Source: RGIG1934 sp045122895 (GTDB lineage Bacteria > Bacillota > Clostridia > Lachnospirales > Lachnospiraceae). From it: a stretch of 44,068 nt of DNA. The notes under the pieces were generated by a model. The model did not search any database. It was not told where the DNA came from and worked only from the letters and a program-made list of their open reading frames with translations. Shown here in pieces: positions 8,656 through 16,711 of this stretch (its first letter is position 1; each line of letters opens with the position of its first letter). Location: the NCBI GenBank assembly GCA_045122895.1, contig JBGVIE010000028.1:1-44068 (forward strand), given 5' to 3'. A program made the position numbers and the translations under genes.

Positions 8656-8748
8656 TAACCCCCCCAATACATTATATAGTTTTTGCTACACCCCATAAGA
8701 AACGAAATACCTTCTCCAAAAAGGACGGCAACGAAAGCCGTCTTTTTT
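8656..8748 (+). ncRNA. Possible small RNA or leader ending in a strong terminator
   Basis: Between the TATAAT at 8645-8650 and a terminator there is no credible reading frame. The terminator is AAAAAGGACGGC (8718-8729) pairing with GCCGTCTTTTTT (8737-8748). A transcript of about 90 bases would result. No known riboswitch or sRNA family is recognised. Existence and ends are inferred only from promoter-like and terminator-like signals. Confidence 0.3.
8718..8748. terminator. Intrinsic terminator, possibly bidirectional
   Basis: A 12-base stem (one G-T pair), AAAAAGGACGGC with GCCGTCTTTTTT, and a 7-base loop. The A run on the left and the T run on the right let it work on both strands. Confidence 0.7.
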
Positions 8749-8755
8749 ACTGCCC

Positions 8756-8783
8756 AAAAGACATGAGAAACATGTCTTTTTTT
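8756..8783 (+). terminator. Second intrinsic terminator in tandem
   Basis: A perfect 10-base stem, AAAAGACATG with CATGTCTTTT, loop AGAAA, then more T. It lies 7 bases after the previous terminator. Confidence 0.7.
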
Positions 8784-8809
8784 GTATGCAGAAATGTATT
8801 TGTATTTAC

Positions 8810-8838
8810 TTGTATAAAAGTTTGTTTTGGGGTAAAAT
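8810..8838 (+). promoter_or_regulatory. Candidate promoter of the GH13 gene
   Basis: TTGTAT (8810-8815), a 17-base spacer and TAAAAT (8833-8838). Transcription would begin near 8845, downstream of both tandem terminators. Confidence 0.5.
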
Positions 8839-8905
8839 ATAAATGTCTCTTTTGCTTAGGGGAGACAAAAGAAGGAAGAATTATGAAAAGGGTTTGGTGT
8901 TAATT

Positions 8906-11038
8906 ATGATATCTAATATTAATACTGATATGATTGGTAATGTTGAACGTAAGCTTTTATACATTAGTTGTCTGCGTCCGGTATTGAATAGAGAGGCGCT
9001 GTTTAGTGATGAGACTTGTGGGTTCAGGAATCCGGGAGAACCGGAGAAAAATTCACAAGTTACTATTTATTTTAGAACAGCAAGAGGAAATGCAGATGCA
9101 GTTTACATCTGTATCGGCGAAGACGAGATTATGATGCATATGTCTCACAATGATGAGATGTTTGACTATTATTATTATAACATTGATTTGGGAGAACAGC
9201 AGGTAAGGTATCACTTTAAGATAGTTACAGGTTATGAAGTATGTTTTTATGATAAGGGTGGTCCGACAGACAATCTTACCGGATGGTACGAGTTCGTTGT
9301 GACGCCGGGATTTAAGACGCCTGACTGGGCGAAGGGCGCTGTTATGTATCAGATTTATACTGACAGATTTTTTAACGGCGATAAGACTAATGATGTACTT
9401 TCTAATGAATATCACTATATAGGTGAAGGTACAGTTAAGGTTGAAGACTGGAATAAGTATCCTGCTACAATGGGTGTCAGGGAATTTTATGGTGGAGATA
9501 TTCAGGGTATCTGGGATAAGCTGGATTATCTGGAAGGACTTGGTGTTGAGGTTATTTATCTCAATCCTATATTTGTATCACCATCTAATCACAAGTATGA
9601 CATTCAGGATTACGATTATGTAGATCCTCATATTGGCAAAATAGTAAAGGATGAGGGCGAAGTTCTTGAAGAAGGAGTATGTGAGAATAAGTATGCAGGC
9701 AGATATATTTGTCGTGTGACAGACAAGGAAAATCTCGAGGCGAGCAACCAGTTCTTTGCAGAGTTTATGGAAGAAGTTCACAGGCGTGGTATGAAGGTTA
9801 TTCTTGATGGTGTATTTAACCATTGTGGCTCTTTCAACAAATGGCTTGACAGAGAACAGATTTACGAGAATCAGGAGGGTTATGAGAAGGGTGCGTATGT
9901 ATCCGGGGAGAGCCCATACAGATATTTCTTTAAGTTCTTTGAAGAGAGCTGGCCATATAATTATCATTATAATGGCTGGTGGGGACATGATACACTTCCT
10001 AAGCTTAATTATGAAGAATCTCAGGAATTGTATGATTATATAATGCATATTGCGAGAAAATGGGTTTCCGCTCCATATAACGTGGATGGCTGGAGACTTG
10101 ATGTGGCTGCGGATCTTGGACAGAGCAGCGAGTTTAATCATAAGTTCTGGAAAGATTTCAGAAGGAATGTCAAAGAAGCAAATCCTAACGCGATTATTCT
10201 GGCAGAGCATTATGGTGATCCGGGTGCCTGGTTACAGGGTGAAGAGTGGGATACGGTAATGAACTATGATGCTTTTATGGAGCCGATTTCCTGGTTTTTG
10301 ACAGGTATGGAGAAACACAGTGATGAGAAGAGGGGCGACTTAAGAGGTGATTCATATAGTTTTTATGCATGTATGAGACATCATATGGCAAGGATGCAGG
10401 GACAGTCACTTCACATTGCGATGAATGAGTTATCAAATCATGACCATTCGAGATTTTTGACGAGAACGAATGGCAATGTGGGAAGAGTTGCAAGTCACGG
10501 TGCCGAGTCAGCCAATGCATATGTTAACAAAGGTATTATGAAAGAGGCAGTTGTTATGCAGATGACATGGCCTGGTGCGCCAACTCTTTATTATGGTGAT
10601 GAAGCTGGTGTGTGTGGATGGACAGATCCTGATAACAGAAGAACATATCCTTGGGGGCATGAAGATTTAGATCTTTTAGAATTCCACAGGGATGCCATTG
10701 CGATTCATAAAAGATATGAGGCACTTAGAAGGGGTTCTTACAAACCACTCATAGGAGAGTATAATATTCTGGCATATGGAAGATTTTTGGAGAACAACAA
10801 GATAGTAACAGTTGTGAATAACAACGGTGAAGAGAAGAGGGTTAGAATCCCGGTATGGGAGATTGGAATAAGAGATGATGAGAGACTGGACAGAGTTCTT
10901 TTATCTGAAGAGCGCACATACAATGTAGGTGTAAGTACCTGTGATATTGTGAATGGCTGGATAGAAGTTGTGATGCCCCCGTTTTCGGCAGCAATTTATG
11001 TAGTGGATGGGGATAAAAATGCAACATATGTAATCTAG
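8906..11038 (+). CDS. GH13 alpha-glucan hydrolase, cyclomaltodextrinase/neopullulanase type
   Basis: 710 residues without a signal peptide, so cytoplasmic. Residues ~10-130 look like an N-terminal beta-sandwich (CBM34-like). The catalytic barrel follows: QIYTDRFFNGD, ILDGVFNHCG, GWRLDVAAD (nucleophile Asp399), LAEHYGD (acid Glu434) and SNHDHSRF (Asp513), then a C-terminal beta domain. These enzymes open cyclodextrins or cleave maltodextrin and pullulan. An extra ~35-residue stretch (VKDEGEVLEEGVCENKYAG region) lies before the second conserved motif, making it longer than the usual ~590 residues. The start is uncertain: ATG 8906 has only a distant AAAAGGG. Exact substrate is not decided. Confidence 0.85.
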   Translation: MISNINTDMIGNVERKLLYISCLRPVLNREALFSDETCGFRNPGEPEKNSQVTIYFRTARGNADAVYICIGEDEIMMHMSHNDEMFDYYYYNIDLGEQQVRYHFKIVTGYEVCFYDKGGPTDNLTGWYEFVVTPGFKTPDWAKGAVMYQIYTDRFFNGDKTNDVLSNEYHYIGEGTVKVEDWNKYPATMGVREFYGGDIQGIWDKLDYLEGLGVEVIYLNPIFVSPSNHKYDIQDYDYVDPHIGKIVKDEGEVLEEGVCENKYAGRYICRVTDKENLEASNQFFAEFMEEVHRRGMKVILDGVFNHCGSFNKWLDREQIYENQEGYEKGAYVSGESPYRYFFKFFEESWPYNYHYNGWWGHDTLPKLNYEESQELYDYIMHIARKWVSAPYNVDGWRLDVAADLGQSSEFNHKFWKDFRRNVKEANPNAIILAEHYGDPGAWLQGEEWDTVMNYDAFMEPISWFLTGMEKHSDEKRGDLRGDSYSFYACMRHHMARMQGQSLHIAMNELSNHDHSRFLTRTNGNVGRVASHGAESANAYVNKGIMKEAVVMQMTWPGAPTLYYGDEAGVCGWTDPDNRRTYPWGHEDLDLLEFHRDAIAIHKRYEALRRGSYKPLIGEYNILAYGRFLENNKIVTVVNNNGEEKRVRIPVWEIGIRDDERLDRVLLSEERTYNVGVSTCDIVNGWIEVVMPPFSAAIYVVDGDKNATYVI

Positions 11039-11048
11039 TATTTTTTGC

Positions 11049-11077
11049 TTGCAATATATAATGCGTTATGCTATAAT
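11049..11077 (+). promoter_or_regulatory. Promoter of the tRNA-Tyr/tRNA-Leu pair
   Basis: TTGCAA (11049-11054), a 17-base spacer and a perfect TATAAT (11072-11077), about 47 bases before tRNA-Tyr. Confidence 0.75.
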
Positions 11078-11124
11078 ACCTTGCAGTGAGTTCGCGTATT
11101 ATATGCGTGTTCGCACTGGTAAAT

Positions 11125-11206
11125 GGATGGTTTCCCGAGTGGCCAAAGGGGACAGACTGTAAATCTGCTGCAAATTGCTTCGGTGGTTCGAATCCACCAC
11201 CATCCA
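11125..11206 (+). tRNA. tRNA-Tyr (GTA)
   Basis: 82 bases, type II with a long variable arm. Acceptor GGATGGT pairs with ACCATCC, discriminator A. The anticodon loop is CTGTAAA, giving GTA. The T arm carries GGTTCGAATCC. CCA is not encoded. Confidence 0.96.
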
Positions 11207-11210
11207 TTAA

Positions 11211-11296
11211 GCCGGCGTGGCGGAACTGGCAGACGCACAGGACTTAAAATCCTGCGGGACTTACCTCCCGTACCGGTTCGATTCCGGTCGCCGGCA
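11211..11296 (+). tRNA. tRNA-Leu (TAA)
   Basis: 86 bases, type II. Acceptor GCCGGCG pairs with CGCCGGC, discriminator A. The anticodon loop CTTAAAA gives TAA. It lies 4 bases after tRNA-Tyr, clearly cotranscribed. CCA is not encoded. Confidence 0.96.
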
Positions 11297-11314
11297 TTAT
11301 ATTTTTGATGAAGG

Positions 11315-11341
11315 AAATGTTGAGAAATCAACATTTTTTTT
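11315..11341 (+). terminator. Terminator of the tRNA-Tyr/tRNA-Leu transcript
   Basis: AAATGTTGA (11315-11323) pairs with TCAACATTT (11328-11336), loop GAAA, then T residues. Confidence 0.88.
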
Positions 11342-11684
11342 ATGCCAATGATAAGTAAAAAGGATACCTATAGACTCAATGATAATGAGTCAAAGTCTAT
11401 GCTTGCGTGAGATCTTTGCGATTATTATGATAATTAGAACAACTTGTGGAGCGTGTTTTTATAGTTTACAGTGTGTTAGATAGTTAATGAATACGTTTTT
11501 CTCAAATTAGGTCTTGAGATATTTTTTTGTAGCGAGTATAATGAGCACAAAGCAAATGTTGTCTAAAAATATTATTTTTTCTAATATTCAATATGTGAAT
11601 CTAAGGCGTGAAAATCTTGTTTTTATTCCAGTTGATTTTTATATAGAGGCAGAGTTGTTGGAATCAACAGAGTGGAGGTATGAA
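11342..11684. promoter_or_regulatory. Upstream region of the restriction-modification island
   Basis: 343 bases without a credible gene. At 11370-11400 two overlapping inverted repeats compete: ATAGACT (11370-11376) with AGTCTAT (11394-11400), and GACTCA (11373-11378) with TGAGTC (11386-11391). Just downstream TTGCGT (11403-11408), a 17-base spacer and TATGAT (11426-11431) may be a weak promoter. The restriction-type frame stays open back to 11514 but without a ribosome site. Confidence 0.3.
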
Positions 11685-13121
11685 ATGAATAGCAAAAAAC
11701 AAAATAACGAAGATAAAAACAATAATAACGCAGATTATGGATTAAGTTTGCAAAGATTGATATGTGAAGAGTATGGTATTGAAGTAAATGAATGGGCAGC
11801 AGCACAATTCGAAGCAAATTATAATAAGCAATACGAAAAAGAATTGAGACCTGCAATATCTATAATTTTTGAAAAACTCAATGCAAATCCGAAACGTTTG
11901 CTTACATATACTAAAGAATTAACAAAAGGAAAACAAACAACATCACCTCACAATTTTTTGTTGGATAATGGAAAAACTGTGTCTATTAGAACAACAAAAA
12001 CAAGTGATAAAGTGGCGCCGCGAACTATTGGTCAAGCTGGGTTCTCGGTATTAAATGAGTATTTTGCTGATATATATGGTTCAGAAATAAAAGATCAGGA
12101 GGATGTTAGAAAACTAGTATATGAGAATATACATAAAATATTGCCAGTTTTTATTGATAATTTATTTCAGTCAGATTATACGGTATTAATTTCGAGAAAG
12201 GAACTTGATAATCCGCAGATTATTAAATCCGATGAATTATCAAGTTATTCTTTTGAAAGGTCAGATTTTGAATTTACGAGAGGATTAGATACTTGGAAAG
12301 AAAGCACAACGTTAAAGTATCATGGAAAGTCAATAGCAGAAATTCAAACTCATAAAGAAAGATCATTTAAGTTCAGATTTATTATTTCTAGTATTCCAGA
12401 ATGGTTTAGAATAGTAAAAGAAACAAATGAAACGTTAGGGATGTCTGCTGAGGCTACTATATGTGAATTGTTTGAATTAAAGCAACCTGATAGCTTCAAA
12501 AATAGAGTTTTAAGAAGTTATGTTGATAAATTGATGCCGGTTGTAAAAGATGCATTTAAACACTTGCCACCTGCAATTGAACATAGTGGTTCCGCTCCAG
12601 GAGAAAGAGGAGATCAAAGTAAATGCTCATATGATTTTGTATTGGAGGGAAATAGAACATTATCTTTAAAAACAAATAAAGGTAAAATGGTTTGTCCACC
12701 AGAAGTTGGACAGCCGGGTTCAAAAACATGCTTGTTGTATTTCTCGAAATTTTTTGGTAAAGATATTGCTGAAGTCACAAGAGAAAGTTTTAAAAAGATG
12801 GTATATGAGAATATTGAAAAAATTATGCCAATCTATGTGGAGCATTTATTTGATTCGGATTGGTTATTGTGGCTATATGAAACAAAAAAAGGATTTGAAT
12901 ATAAGGCGATTAATAAGAGTGATATTAAACAATTTGATTGGAAATATGAAAAATTTAGTTTTACAAAAGAAACAATTGAAGAATGGAATGAGAGCAATAC
13001 TGTAAAATATAATGGTATTTCGATTGGAGAATTTCAGGTTCATAATAATAGAAATTGTTTCAAGTTCAGATTTAATTTGAAAAACTTGTTGGAGATTATA
13101 CTATATGGGGGGGATTTATGA
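11685..13121 (+). CDS. Two-repeat protein, probable restriction endonuclease of the island
   Basis: 478 residues; ATG at 11685 chosen for its TGGAGG site 6 bases upstream. I do not recognise the family with certainty. The protein is an internal duplication: unit 1 (about residues 17-212) and unit 2 (about 227-472) each show an ICE helix (LICEEYG / TICELFEL), a beta hairpin ending S-I/L-R/K-T, a P-P/R-x-V/I-G-Q-A/P-G turn, a YENIxKI helix, an LFxSD motif and a closing FKFRF strand. Unit 2 has Lys329 and Glu340; unit 1 has Arg102 and Arg113 at these sites. Lys plus acid after a hairpin would suit a PD-(D/E)xK-type nuclease site, so unit 2 may be catalytic. It overlaps the next gene and precedes a C5-methyltransferase, hence the restriction role by context. 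Nuclease activity is inference. Confidence 0.6.
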   Translation: MNSKKQNNEDKNNNNADYGLSLQRLICEEYGIEVNEWAAAQFEANYNKQYEKELRPAISIIFEKLNANPKRLLTYTKELTKGKQTTSPHNFLLDNGKTVSIRTTKTSDKVAPRTIGQAGFSVLNEYFADIYGSEIKDQEDVRKLVYENIHKILPVFIDNLFQSDYTVLISRKELDNPQIIKSDELSSYSFERSDFEFTRGLDTWKESTTLKYHGKSIAEIQTHKERSFKFRFIISSIPEWFRIVKETNETLGMSAEATICELFELKQPDSFKNRVLRSYVDKLMPVVKDAFKHLPPAIEHSGSAPGERGDQSKCSYDFVLEGNRTLSLKTNKGKMVCPPEVGQPGSKTCLLYFSKFFGKDIAEVTRESFKKMVYENIEKIMPIYVEHLFDSDWLLWLYETKKGFEYKAINKSDIKQFDWKYEKFSFTKETIEEWNESNTVKYNGISIGEFQVHNNRNCFKFRFNLKNLLEIILYGGDL

Positions 13122-14521
13122 TGACGCAGAAAGATAGTATATGTCTTGGATTTTTAGTGCAAAGGGAAATTTGTGTAGAGAATAACATTCTTCTGTCGCA
13201 AGAGGAAGAGAAATTTTTTAGGAGTTATGAAAACAGTTCTGTAGACAAGAAAGCAAAAAATATTGCGAAAAAAATAAGAAAAATGTTACCAAGGAATATT
13301 AAACCTAAAAACTATGTTTCTTGTATTACGGGGGATCCCAATATAAATTTCTATTTGACATATGGTAAGACTATGTCTGTGAGGATGTCTGCAAATGGTT
13401 GGGTTCCGCCAAGAAACATTAGGACAGGCTGGAGTTAAAGTGGCGAAGTACTATTATGAAGACATATTGAATGAAAAGATAAATAGCAGAGATGATTTGA
13501 AAAGAATTTATATTCAGCCTAAGAATATTGTAAAGTTATTGCCGTTATGGATTGAAAAATTATTATGGTGTGATTATAACTTCTTTGTGATTAGCGAAAA
13601 CGACATTCGATTAATAAAAAAATTTGATGGATTGCTTGAATTAGACGATTCAGTGATAAAGATATCCTCATCTTTAAATTATCCTTCAATAAGCTACGAT
13701 GGCATATCGTTAATACAACCAGCATATGTACGTACTACATCCAATATCCGTTTACAGGTTAAAAATATCAATAGGTTCTTGAATAAATATAGGAAAGTTT
13801 CGGAAAAAGCATCAAGGTGGAATTATGGAGATGCTACAGAGAGAGCGATTTGTGAGATATATAAATTAAATAAACCTCCAAAAGCAGACGAAGAGCTTGT
13901 TAATCGAATTAAACCATACATTGAAAGAATTTTTAATGAAAAAAACATAAAAGTGGATGAGTATGTTGGAAAATTATGTACAGAAGATAAGATTTCGAAA
14001 AAGATAATTGAGATAAATAACGATGAGGTGCTATTATCACTCATTAAAGGGTTTGGAAACACTTTAAATTCGCCAATGGATCTTTATGCGGAGAGGAAAT
14101 CTATTTCGGTAAAATCTACAAAACTAAGGAATGGATTAGTTTGTCCGGATACGATTGGTCAACCAAGTAGTGATGCTCGTTGTAAATTTGTTATAAAAAA
14201 AATTTTTACGTCCGAGATTCCAGAATATAAGGGAGAAATAATAACAATATACCTATATGCAATATTTATGAGCGTAGTAAAGAAGGCGTGTGGGCAAAGA
14301 AGATTAATTGGATTAATGAAGAAATAAGATATGTTAAGTCGATTGCTGATGTTAAGACTGCATTAAGAAAAAATAACAATAAAGGTCATGGAGTAATTCC
14401 AATCGATTATAAAGATTATCGATTAGGGCAATTTGACATTCACAAAAGAAATAATTGTATATACCAATTTAGATTCAATATACAAAATCTTATTGATTTA
14501 TTAGTTTCAGAAAATTTGTAA
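13118..14521 (+). pseudogene. Broken paralogue of the two-repeat restriction protein
   Basis: Three open pieces in different frames (13118-13438, 13395-14327, 14288-14521) together align with the preceding 478-residue protein. Lesion 1: at 13412-13416 (AGAAAC) removal of one A would restore PPRTLGQAGVKV, matching APRTIGQAG in unit 1 of the intact gene. Lesion 2: near 14230-14270 about 25-30 codons corresponding to the YENIEKIMPIYVEHLFDSD segment are missing and the frame shifts again; the frame resumes as IYERSKEGVWAKKINW, matching LYETKKGFEYKAINK. The last piece ends YQFRFNIQNLIDLL like the FKFRFNLKNLLEII end of the intact protein. Its start overlaps the upstream stop (ATGATGA), so the two were once coupled. 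Each half again holds one repeat unit. Confidence 0.8.
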
Positions 14522-14550
14522 TTGACAAAATTTTCAACATCATGTAAACT
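14522..14550 (+). promoter_or_regulatory. Promoter of the C5-methyltransferase
   Basis: A perfect TTGACA at 14522-14527, a 17-base spacer and TAAACT at 14545-14550. It starts directly after the pseudogene stop, so the methyltransferase can be made independently of the upstream genes. Confidence 0.6.
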
Positions 14551-14589
14551 AGACATTACAACATGGAAAGTGGACAAACAAATGTTCTA
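14550..14589. promoter_or_regulatory. Inverted repeat between promoter and methyltransferase start
   Basis: TAGACATT (14550-14557) faces AATGTTCTA (14581-14589), complementary except for one extra base. It spans the expected transcription start and the leader up to the GGGAGG site. It may be an operator for the methyltransferase's own helix-turn-helix or an RNA hairpin. Confidence 0.4.
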
Positions 14590-14601
14590 AGGGAGGCTGA
14601 T

Positions 14602-15882
14602 ATGGCAGAATATTATACTATACAAGATGTTGCAAAAATGACGGGGAAAAGTCAAAAAACTGTTAGAAGACATATAGCAGCAAAAAAGCTTCAAGCATCA
14701 AGAATTCAAAATAAATGGAGAATTATACCAGAGGATTATAAATCTTGGATTGAGTCGGGGGATTCTGATGAGGACAATGATAGAGATACATTTGCAATAA
14801 TGGGAAGTAATGTATCGGCAGCATACAATGATGAAGTAAATTGGATTGATGTTGAGAAAGAATGTACAAAAGATAAGTTTGACGGATGGAAACATTCTAA
14901 AGCTAGAAATGGATATAATTTTGTAGATGTATTTTCTGGAGCGGGCGGGCTTAGTTGCGGTTTGACGATGGCAGGATTTACACCTGTTGCATCGGTTGAG
15001 ATTATGCCAGAAGCAGTAGAAACATATAAGTATAATTTTGTTCAGAAAAAGAAATATAAAGAAGATGTTGAAACTAGAGATATTAGAACAGATGAGGCAA
15101 AACAAGCATTATATGATAGTATTGGTGATAGACATATTCATTTATTGGTCGGAGGATTTCCGTGTCAAGGATTTAGTTTAGCAGGTAACAGAGTTGTGAC
15201 AGATGAACGTAATAGCTTATATTATGAAATGTTAAAGATTGTTGATCACATTAGGCCGGAGTATATTGTGATGGAAAATGTTGAAGGTTTGAGATCAATG
15301 CTTAATGGAAAAATAGAGGAGAAAATTATCGCAGATTATAAAGAGATAGGTTATGAGATTAATGTAACAGTTCTAAATAGTGCTGATTACGGTGTGGCTC
15401 AAACAAGGAGAAGAGTAATATTTGTTGGAAATAGAATAGGTGGAACAAATTATCATCCAAAACCATTTATGGAAAATTATAAAACTCTTGGGCAGGAAAT
15501 AGAACGATTTATGAACATACCAGAAGACAAGAGTATAAATCATATTTTTAGTCGTCATACTGAAGAAATGAAAGAGCGAATAATGAATGTGCCAGAGGGG
15601 ATGAGTTTGTATGGAAACTATTCTGATGCCTGGAAGAAGTCACCATGGAATAAGCCATCATGTACTGTAAAAGAGAACCATGGGGGTGTAAATTTACATC
15701 CGAAATTACCTAGAGTTTTAACACCAAGAGAATTAGCTGCATTACAGTCATTTCCAGATGACTTTATTTTTAAAGGATCTAAGAAGTGGCAGCTTGTGCA
15801 GATAGGAAATGCAGTTCCACCATTGCTTGGAAGAGCAATAGGAATAGCAGTACAAAAAGCATTAGAGGAAAATGAAATATAA
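14602..15882 (+). CDS. DNA (cytosine-5)-methyltransferase with N-terminal helix-turn-helix
   Basis: 426 residues. Residues 1-55 are a MerR/excisionase-type helix-turn-helix (YYTIQDVAKMTGKSQKTVRR). Residues ~105-426 are a C5-methyltransferase with motif I FVDVFSGAGGLSCG, motif IV GFPCQGFS (catalytic Cys188), motif VI MENVEG, motif VIII AQTRRRVIFVG and motif X QIGNAVPP; the target recognition part between VIII and X is short. It transfers a methyl group from SAM to C5 of cytosine within an unknown recognition site. ATG 14602 has GGGAGG at 14591-14596; an upstream in-frame ATG at 14563 lacks one. The fused DNA-binding domain could let the enzyme repress its own gene, known in principle for M.SsoII-type enzymes; here it is inference. 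Confidence 0.93.
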   Translation: MAEYYTIQDVAKMTGKSQKTVRRHIAAKKLQASRIQNKWRIIPEDYKSWIESGDSDEDNDRDTFAIMGSNVSAAYNDEVNWIDVEKECTKDKFDGWKHSKARNGYNFVDVFSGAGGLSCGLTMAGFTPVASVEIMPEAVETYKYNFVQKKKYKEDVETRDIRTDEAKQALYDSIGDRHIHLLVGGFPCQGFSLAGNRVVTDERNSLYYEMLKIVDHIRPEYIVMENVEGLRSMLNGKIEEKIIADYKEIGYEINVTVLNSADYGVAQTRRRVIFVGNRIGGTNYHPKPFMENYKTLGQEIERFMNIPEDKSINHIFSRHTEEMKERIMNVPEGMSLYGNYSDAWKKSPWNKPSCTVKENHGGVNLHPKLPRVLTPRELAALQSFPDDFIFKGSKKWQLVQIGNAVPPLLGRAIGIAVQKALEENEI

Positions 15883-16022
15883 AAACAAATGGTATCAGAT
15901 AAGGTAGAGTTGTTTAAACTTAGAATATTTACAAGAGTATATTTAGAAAAGATTTTGCTTTTTGTGTAGTTTGAGTAAGGTGATGAATATAATATAGTTA
16001 AGTAAACTAAGCAAGTGGTCAT

Positions 16023-16307
16023 ATGTTAAAAAAGAAACTAAATAGATTTTTATACGGAAGATATGGAGTGGACAGATTATCAGTTCACTTGTTGTGTATA
16101 AGCATAATTTTGTTGATTATATCAATTTTTGTCACGATAAATATCATATATATCACAGGATTGATACTGATGTTTATATCATATATCAGGGTTCTCTCAA
16201 GAAATAAAAGACAAAGATACAGGGAATGTCTCAGATATGAGATATGGAAGCGGAGAAGAAGAAATAAATGTATGATTCAATATTTTGAAAATAAAAATAA
16301 AAAATAA
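16023..16307 (+). CDS. Small two-span membrane protein
   Basis: 94 residues. A basic start with the FLYGRYGVDRLS pattern is followed by two hydrophobic segments (about residues 20-40 and 42-60) and a strongly basic tail (RNKRQRYR, KRRRRNK). The N-terminal GRYG-D-L pattern followed by a hairpin of two membrane helices and a SRN motif recurs in small clostridial proteins of unknown function as I remember them. It stands alone before the tRNA-Phe cluster; TATAAT at 15988-15993 may be its -10, but no good -35 is seen and its ribosome site is weak. No function can be assigned. Confidence 0.65.
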   Translation: MLKKKLNRFLYGRYGVDRLSVHLLCISIILLIISIFVTINIIYITGLILMFISYIRVLSRNKRQRYRECLRYEIWKRRRRNKCMIQYFENKNKK

Positions 16308-16309
16308 TG

Positions 16310-16338
16310 TTGACAAATTAGGCTTAATAAGATAAAAT
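16310..16338 (+). promoter_or_regulatory. Promoter of the tRNA-Phe/Gly/Gly cluster
   Basis: A perfect TTGACA (16310-16315), a 17-base spacer and TAAAAT (16333-16338), 37 bases before tRNA-Phe. Confidence 0.8.
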
Positions 16339-16375
16339 GTGTTTTGTCGCTGATTTGATACGAATCAAAAGACGG

Positions 16376-16448
<73 letters not shown>

Positions 16449-16494
16449 CTACGCATGAGATACTTAGATGTGTCTTGTGCTTCATATACAATAT

Positions 16495-16565
16495 GCGGGT
16501 GTAGTTCAATGGTAGAACACTAGCCTTCCAAGCTAGATACGTGGGTTCGATTCCCATCACCCGCT
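16495..16565 (+). tRNA. tRNA-Gly (TCC)
   Basis: 71 bases. Acceptor GCGGGTG pairs with CACCCGC, discriminator T as usual for bacterial tRNA-Gly. Anticodon loop CTTCCAA gives TCC. Confidence 0.96.
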
Positions 16566-16588
16566 CTTGATGACAGCATCATACATAT

Positions 16589-16661
16589 GCGCGAGTGGCT
16601 CAGTTGGTGGAGCACAACCTTGCCAAGGTTGGGGTCGCGGGTTCGAGTCCCGTCTCGCGCT
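16589..16661 (+). tRNA. tRNA-Gly (GCC)
   Basis: 73 bases. Acceptor GCGCGAG pairs with CTCGCGC, discriminator T. Anticodon loop TTGCCAA gives GCC. Its 3' end (12 bases at 16651-16662) is repeated exactly at 16794-16805. Confidence 0.96.
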
Positions 16662-16676
16662 CTCGGGAATAAAAAA

Positions 16677-16708
16677 GACTTATATCTTTCAGATATAAGT
16701 CCTTTTTT
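16677..16708 (+). terminator. Terminator of the tRNA-Phe/Gly/Gly cluster
   Basis: GACTTATATCT (16677-16687) pairs with AGATATAAGTC (16691-16701) across TTC, then CTTTTTT. Confidence 0.92.
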
Positions 16709-16711
16709 ATT

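Noticed and set aside
8607..8903. 98-codon frame before the GH13 gene
   Set aside because: It runs through both terminators and has no ribosome site; only its last six codons could be translated from the ATG at 8883.
10842..11334. Minus-strand frames over tRNA-Tyr and tRNA-Leu
   Set aside because: Same artefact: they are antisense to tRNAs and to the end of the GH13 gene.
13395..13440. Programmed frameshift in the second nuclease-type gene
   Set aside because: The sequence AGAAAC is not a slippery heptamer with a stimulator, and a second, deletion-type lesion further on shows decay instead.
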